From Bdellovibrio sp. (GTDB taxonomy: Bacteria > Bdellovibrionota > Bacteriovoracia > Bacteriovoracales > Bacteriovoracaceae), in NCBI GenBank assembly GCA_016187935.1, contig JACPIU010000033.1, forward strand, positions 1 through 64,000: a DNA stretch of 64,000 bases, in the 5' to 3' direction. The notes under the pieces are model-generated. The model was not told the DNA's origin and did not search any database. It was given only the letters and a program-made list of their open reading frames with translations. This document shows, piece by piece, positions 61,441-64,000 of this stretch; within the stretch, counting starts at the first letter, position 1, and each line of letters starts with the position of its first letter. The position numbers were made by a program, and so were the translations under genes.

Positions 61441-61923
61441 TTAGAAATAATTTTCATCATCAGAAGAATCGGATGAGCTACTACCTGTTTTGGAACGTTT
61501 TTTGGGTTCTTGAAAATAGTAATTTGACGGGATTTCGACTGGATTTGAGGTGGGATACAGGCCTTCCAAATCATAAGTGCTACGGATGGTTTCTTGAAAG
61601 ATATGGATGATGACATCGCCGAGGTCAATCAAAGTCCATTCTGTTCCAGAACTGCCCTCCAATGATTTGACTGGGATATCATGTTTTTTCATCATCTGGC
61701 AGATGGTGTCTGCCATTGCGGTGGCCTGAGTCGGGTTACCCGCAGACCCGATGACAAAGTAATCGGCCAAGCTACTTTTTTTGCTTACATCTAATATCTT
61801 GAGATCGGTTCCCTTGAAATTTGCCAAAATCCAGGCAGCCGCCATGGCCACATTTATTGGATATTTAAACTTCTTGTTGTTGAAAATTTTGTCAATTTCT
61901 GCAGTGATAAAATCTTGTGTCAT
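61441..61923 (-). CDS. rsfS: Ribosomal silencing factor RsfS
   Basis: 160 residues. DUF143 core: ILDVSKKSSLADYFVIGSAG, then ATAMADTICQMMKKHDIPVK, EGSSGTEWTLIDLGDVIIHI and FQETIRSTYDLEGLY. It binds L14 and blocks subunit joining. The C-terminal 35 residues (YYFQEPKKRSKTGSSSSDSS and onward) are a polar, Ser/Asp-rich extension longer than in E. coli. The start overlaps the obgE stop by 4 bp. Confidence 0.93.
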   Translation of the reverse strand: MTQDFITAEIDKIFNNKKFKYPINVAMAAAWILANFKGTDLKILDVSKKSSLADYFVIGSAGNPTQATAMADTICQMMKKHDIPVKSLEGSSGTEWTLIDLGDVIIHIFQETIRSTYDLEGLYPTSNPVEIPSNYYFQEPKKRSKTGSSSSDSSDDENYF

Positions 61924-62930
61924 AATGCTCCACTCCGTTCAATCGCTTTAAGCATAAGGTTTTTTAATCTTTCAATGTTGTGTCCCGAGACAGCAGAGAT
62001 TGGCAGGACATTTTTATCCAGCATCTCTTCAAAATGTTTTTTGTATTTCTCTATTTTCTCTTCACTGAGAGAGTCAATTTTTGTGAGGCAAATAATCTCT
62101 GGTTTTAAACCCATTTCTTCTTTGTATTTGATCACTTCATCTCTCACGACGATATAACTTTCGTAAGCTTCATAGGGCTCAAGGCACCATGAAATATCCA
62201 CCAGATGGACAAAGAGGGAAGTTCGCTCAACATGTTTTAAAAAACGCATCCCAAGTCCTTTACCTTCGGAAGCATTTTCAATCAATCCCGGAATATCTGC
62301 TACTACAAAAGTTTTTTCACCCACACTGACAACTCCAAGGTTGGGCTCCAAGGTGGTGAAAGGATAATCTGCAATTTTAGGCCGGGCAGCAGAAATAACC
62401 GAAATCAAAGTTGATTTTCCGGCATTAGGCATTCCGATTAAAGCAATATTTGCCAGCAATTTTAACTCGAGCTCTAAGTGGAGTTCGATGCCTTTTTCAC
62501 CCGGTTGAGCATGTCGTGGCGCTTGGTTGGTACTAGACTTAAAATTCATATTTCCAAGGCCACCACGACCTCCTTGCGCCAGCAAAACTCTTTCGCCGTG
62601 CTTGGTTATGTCAGCAATAATTTCAGCCGTTTCGGTCATTCGGACAATCGTCCCGACGGGAACTTTTAAAATTAGGTCATCACCATTTTTACCGTTCATA
62701 TGGCGTCCAGAGCCATAATCACCATCTTGGGCCTCAAAGGTTTTTCGGCCTCGGAAATGGAGAAGTGTGTTTAGTCCTTCATCGCCCTCAAAGTAGACGC
62801 TACCGCCATTTCCACCGTCGCCTCCGTCAGGGCCCCCAAATTCAGCGAATTTTTCCCGTCGGAAGCTGACAGCACCTGCGCCCCCATTTCCTGACGATAC
62901 GATAATTTTTACTTCATCTATGAAACGCAT
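61920..62930 (-). CDS. obgE: Obg-family GTPase
   Basis: 336 residues. N-terminal glycine-rich Obg domain (IIVSSGNGGAGAVSFRREKF, GGPDGGDGGNGGSVYFEGDE) and G domain with G1 GMPNAGKSTLISVIS, G3 VADIPGLIENASEGKGLG and G4 LTKIDSL. Lacks a long acidic C-terminal tail. It acts in 50S assembly and stress control. Located after the L21-L27 genes, the common arrangement, but with a terminator-like hairpin between. Confidence 0.95.
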   Translation of the reverse strand: MRFIDEVKIIVSSGNGGAGAVSFRREKFAEFGGPDGGDGGNGGSVYFEGDEGLNTLLHFRGRKTFEAQDGDYGSGRHMNGKNGDDLILKVPVGTIVRMTETAEIIADITKHGERVLLAQGGRGGLGNMNFKSSTNQAPRHAQPGEKGIELHLELELKLLANIALIGMPNAGKSTLISVISAARPKIADYPFTTLEPNLGVVSVGEKTFVVADIPGLIENASEGKGLGMRFLKHVERTSLFVHLVDISWCLEPYEAYESYIVVRDEVIKYKEEMGLKPEIICLTKIDSLSEEKIEKYKKHFEEMLDKNVLPISAVSGHNIERLKNLMLKAIERSGAL

Positions 62931-62945
62931 ATCTCGCTTAAACCT

Positions 62946-62982
62946 AAAAAAAAAGGAAACCTAACGATGGGTTCCCTTTTTT
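62946..62982. terminator. Terminator-like hairpin between rpmA and obgE
   Basis: GGAAACC and GGGTTCC form an imperfect stem around a short loop, flanked by an A8 run on one side and a T6 run on the other. Both strands then show a stem followed by a T run. It could end the rplU-rpmA transcript, with partial readthrough into obgE. Confidence 0.55.
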
Positions 62983-63013
62983 AAAAATTCAAAGAAAAAT
63001 TTAGCAATTGGTT

Positions 63014-63262
63014 TCAGACCACTGAAACCAATTGACGATTCTTTGTAAACCATTTGAACTGCACAACGCCTTCGCGTACAGCAAAAATAGTAAAGTCTCT
63101 ACCCATATCGACGCCAGTTCCGGGATGAATAACTGTTCCAACTTGACGGACAATAACGTTGCCTGGAATGACTCGTTCTCCGCCAAATTTTTTAACGCCT
63201 CTCATTTTTGGATTTGAATCACGGCCGTTTGTGGTCGAGCCACCGGCCTTTTTATGTGCCAT
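63014..63262 (-). CDS. rpmA: 50S ribosomal protein L27
   Basis: 82 residues. [20 protein letters not shown] and [20 protein letters not shown], then [20 protein letters not shown], are invariant L27 features. The N-terminus starts directly with AHKKAGG, so no cleavable extension as in Firmicutes. It lies at the peptidyl-transferase centre. 23 bp after rplU. Confidence 0.97.
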   Translation of the reverse strand: MAHKKAGGSTTNGRDSNPKMRGVKKFGGERVIPGNVIVRQVGTVIHPGTGVDMGRDFTIFAVREGVVQFKWFTKNRQLVSVV

Positions 63263-63285
63263 GGTTTATCTCCTTCTACTTAAAC

Positions 63286-63651
63286 TTATTTTAAATATTT
63301 CTCTGCTAATTTGTGTGTTGACTCAATCTTTTTCGCTTTTCCTTGACCGTCTGTTACTTCAGTAATTAGCAGAGCGGTAAATTGTTGGCGATGCCCCTTT
63401 CGTTTACAGTATCGACCTGGGCGTCTTTTTAGCATTTCAATTTTATCGCCCCTGTCATGCTTGAGCACGCGCGCAACCACCTGAGCGCCAGAGATAGTGG
63501 GTTTTCCAATGATGGTGTTCTCACCACCAATGAAAAATACTTTGTTAAAGGTGGTGTCTTTTCCAGCTTCAACATCCAATTTTTGAACGTCCAACAAATC
63601 GCCCGGACGAACCTTGTACTGGAAACCAGCAATTTCAACTACGCTATACAC
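63286..63651 (-). CDS. rplU: 50S ribosomal protein L21
   Basis: 121 residues from a GTG start (GTG TAT AGC) with AAGGAG upstream. MYSVVEIAGFQYKVRPGDLL, FIGGENTIIGKPTISGAQVV and RRPGRYCKRKGHRQQFTALL are typical for L21. The C-terminus is about 15 residues longer than in E. coli (GQGKAKKIESTHKLAEKYLK). First gene of the L21-L27 operon. Confidence 0.95.
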   Translation of the reverse strand: MYSVVEIAGFQYKVRPGDLLDVQKLDVEAGKDTTFNKVFFIGGENTIIGKPTISGAQVVARVLKHDRGDKIEMLKRRPGRYCKRKGHRQQFTALLITEVTDGQGKAKKIESTHKLAEKYLK

Positions 63652-63754
63652 GGAGGAACTCCTTGATGATGGCCGTAAGGGGGATTGGCGTCATATTTTT
63701 TAAAAGACGCATCACTTATATCCCTTAAAGTGTGTTTTTCTAAAGATTCCAAGT

Positions 63755-63783
63755 GGTTTAAAACTTTTTTCACAGACTGTCAA
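63755..63783 (-). promoter_or_regulatory. Possible sigma70-type promoter for rplU
   Basis: On the minus strand TTGACA (63783-63778) is followed by a 17-base gap and TAAACC (63760-63755). The -35 is perfect; the -10 matches only three of six. It lies about 100 bp upstream of rplU. Tentative. Confidence 0.3.
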
Positions 63784-63906
63784 CGCAGCCAGGGGGCGTC
63801 GACTTATATTGTGCGGCAAATAATGCCCAATCCATTCGACACTATTCCATGGATGTAAACAATATCCTTTATTTAACCGAAAGAGAGATAAGGCAAGGAG
63901 GATTTT

Positions 63907-64000
63907 GTGAGTGCTACCAATGGAACAATGATTTTTCAATTTTTTAAGGAAATAAATCTGCCTATCTATCTAAAAATGGAGTCAGAAGGATTTGGTCCTG
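63907..64000 (+). CDS. Start of a gene cut by the window end, unknown
   Basis: GTG at 63907 preceded by AAGGAGG at ideal spacing. The 31 visible codons read VSATNGTMIFQFFKEINLPI and continue. Divergent from rplU across 255 bp. Too short to assign a family. Confidence 0.6.
   Translation, partial: MSATNGTMIFQFFKEINLPIYLKMESEGFGP

Noticed and set aside
1-64000. CRISPR array
   Set aside because: No regularly spaced direct repeats with unique spacers were seen anywhere in the window.

Overview
The window looks like chromosome of a Gram-negative bacterium of about 40% GC from the former Deltaproteobacteria, perhaps Bdellovibrionota or the Bacteriovorax group. That is an inference from the many Sec-exported and lipobox proteins, the outer-membrane barrels and TolC proteins, and the style of the housekeeping genes. 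I saw no rRNA, intact tRNA, CRISPR array or integrase gene.

Region 1 (1 to about 13,480) is an accessory island at a tRNA-Met locus. Three displaced 3' halves of one tRNA-Met gene lie in the same orientation at 3015, 5495 and 12640; the last two still carry the tRNA's native downstream terminator. A direct repeat of about 590 bp (2442-3031 and 12076-12656) ends in two of these scars. Each repeat copy carries an XRE-type regulator with a palindromic operator. Two more decayed copies of the regulator lie at 7085 and 13446. The cargo is toxin-antitoxin and defence-like: hipBA, a TacAT-like pair whose toxin has no normal start codon, an orphan BrnA-like antitoxin, a C-terminally short RhuM, and AbiEi with a destroyed AbiEii. 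Secreted and Sel1-like proteins lie among them. The pattern is that antitoxins are kept and toxins are broken or missing.

Region 2 (13,500-36,000) is mostly ordinary chromosome. It holds a DUF4143 ATPase, an outer-membrane protein with an HExxH motif, a GNAT-like protein, an SDR dehydrogenase, AmtB, an FAD amine-oxidase-like enzyme, a glycosyltransferase-like protein and an O-antigen-ligase-like protein. Next come an ECF sigma/anti-sigma/CtpA-protease operon, an Hsp20-Lon operon, an ABC-F ATPase, a two-gene operon with a possible caspase-like lipoprotein, and an MFS pump whose start codon abuts a large hairpin.

Region 3 (36,000-54,900) is a heavy-metal, probably copper, resistance region. 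A minus-strand run from 48,561 to 36,894 encodes a small Cys/His leader protein, TolC, a very short adaptor, a CzcA-type RND pump, lipoproteins, a second TolC-like protein, NosL, two YtkA-like proteins around an outer-membrane barrel, CopC and CopD. A divergent plus-strand operon encodes a complete CusCBA-type silver/copper pump. The gene between them encodes a small protein with two HNH-associated repeats. No classical metal-responsive regulator is visible.

Region 4 (54,900-64,000) is housekeeping: trpS, a ferredoxin/metallo-beta-lactamase fusion, a stand-alone E2-like acyltransferase, a lipoprotein of about 1055 residues with a Gly-rich segment and coiled coils, then rlmH-rsfS-obgE and rplU-rpmA. 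A gene cut off by the window end runs divergently.
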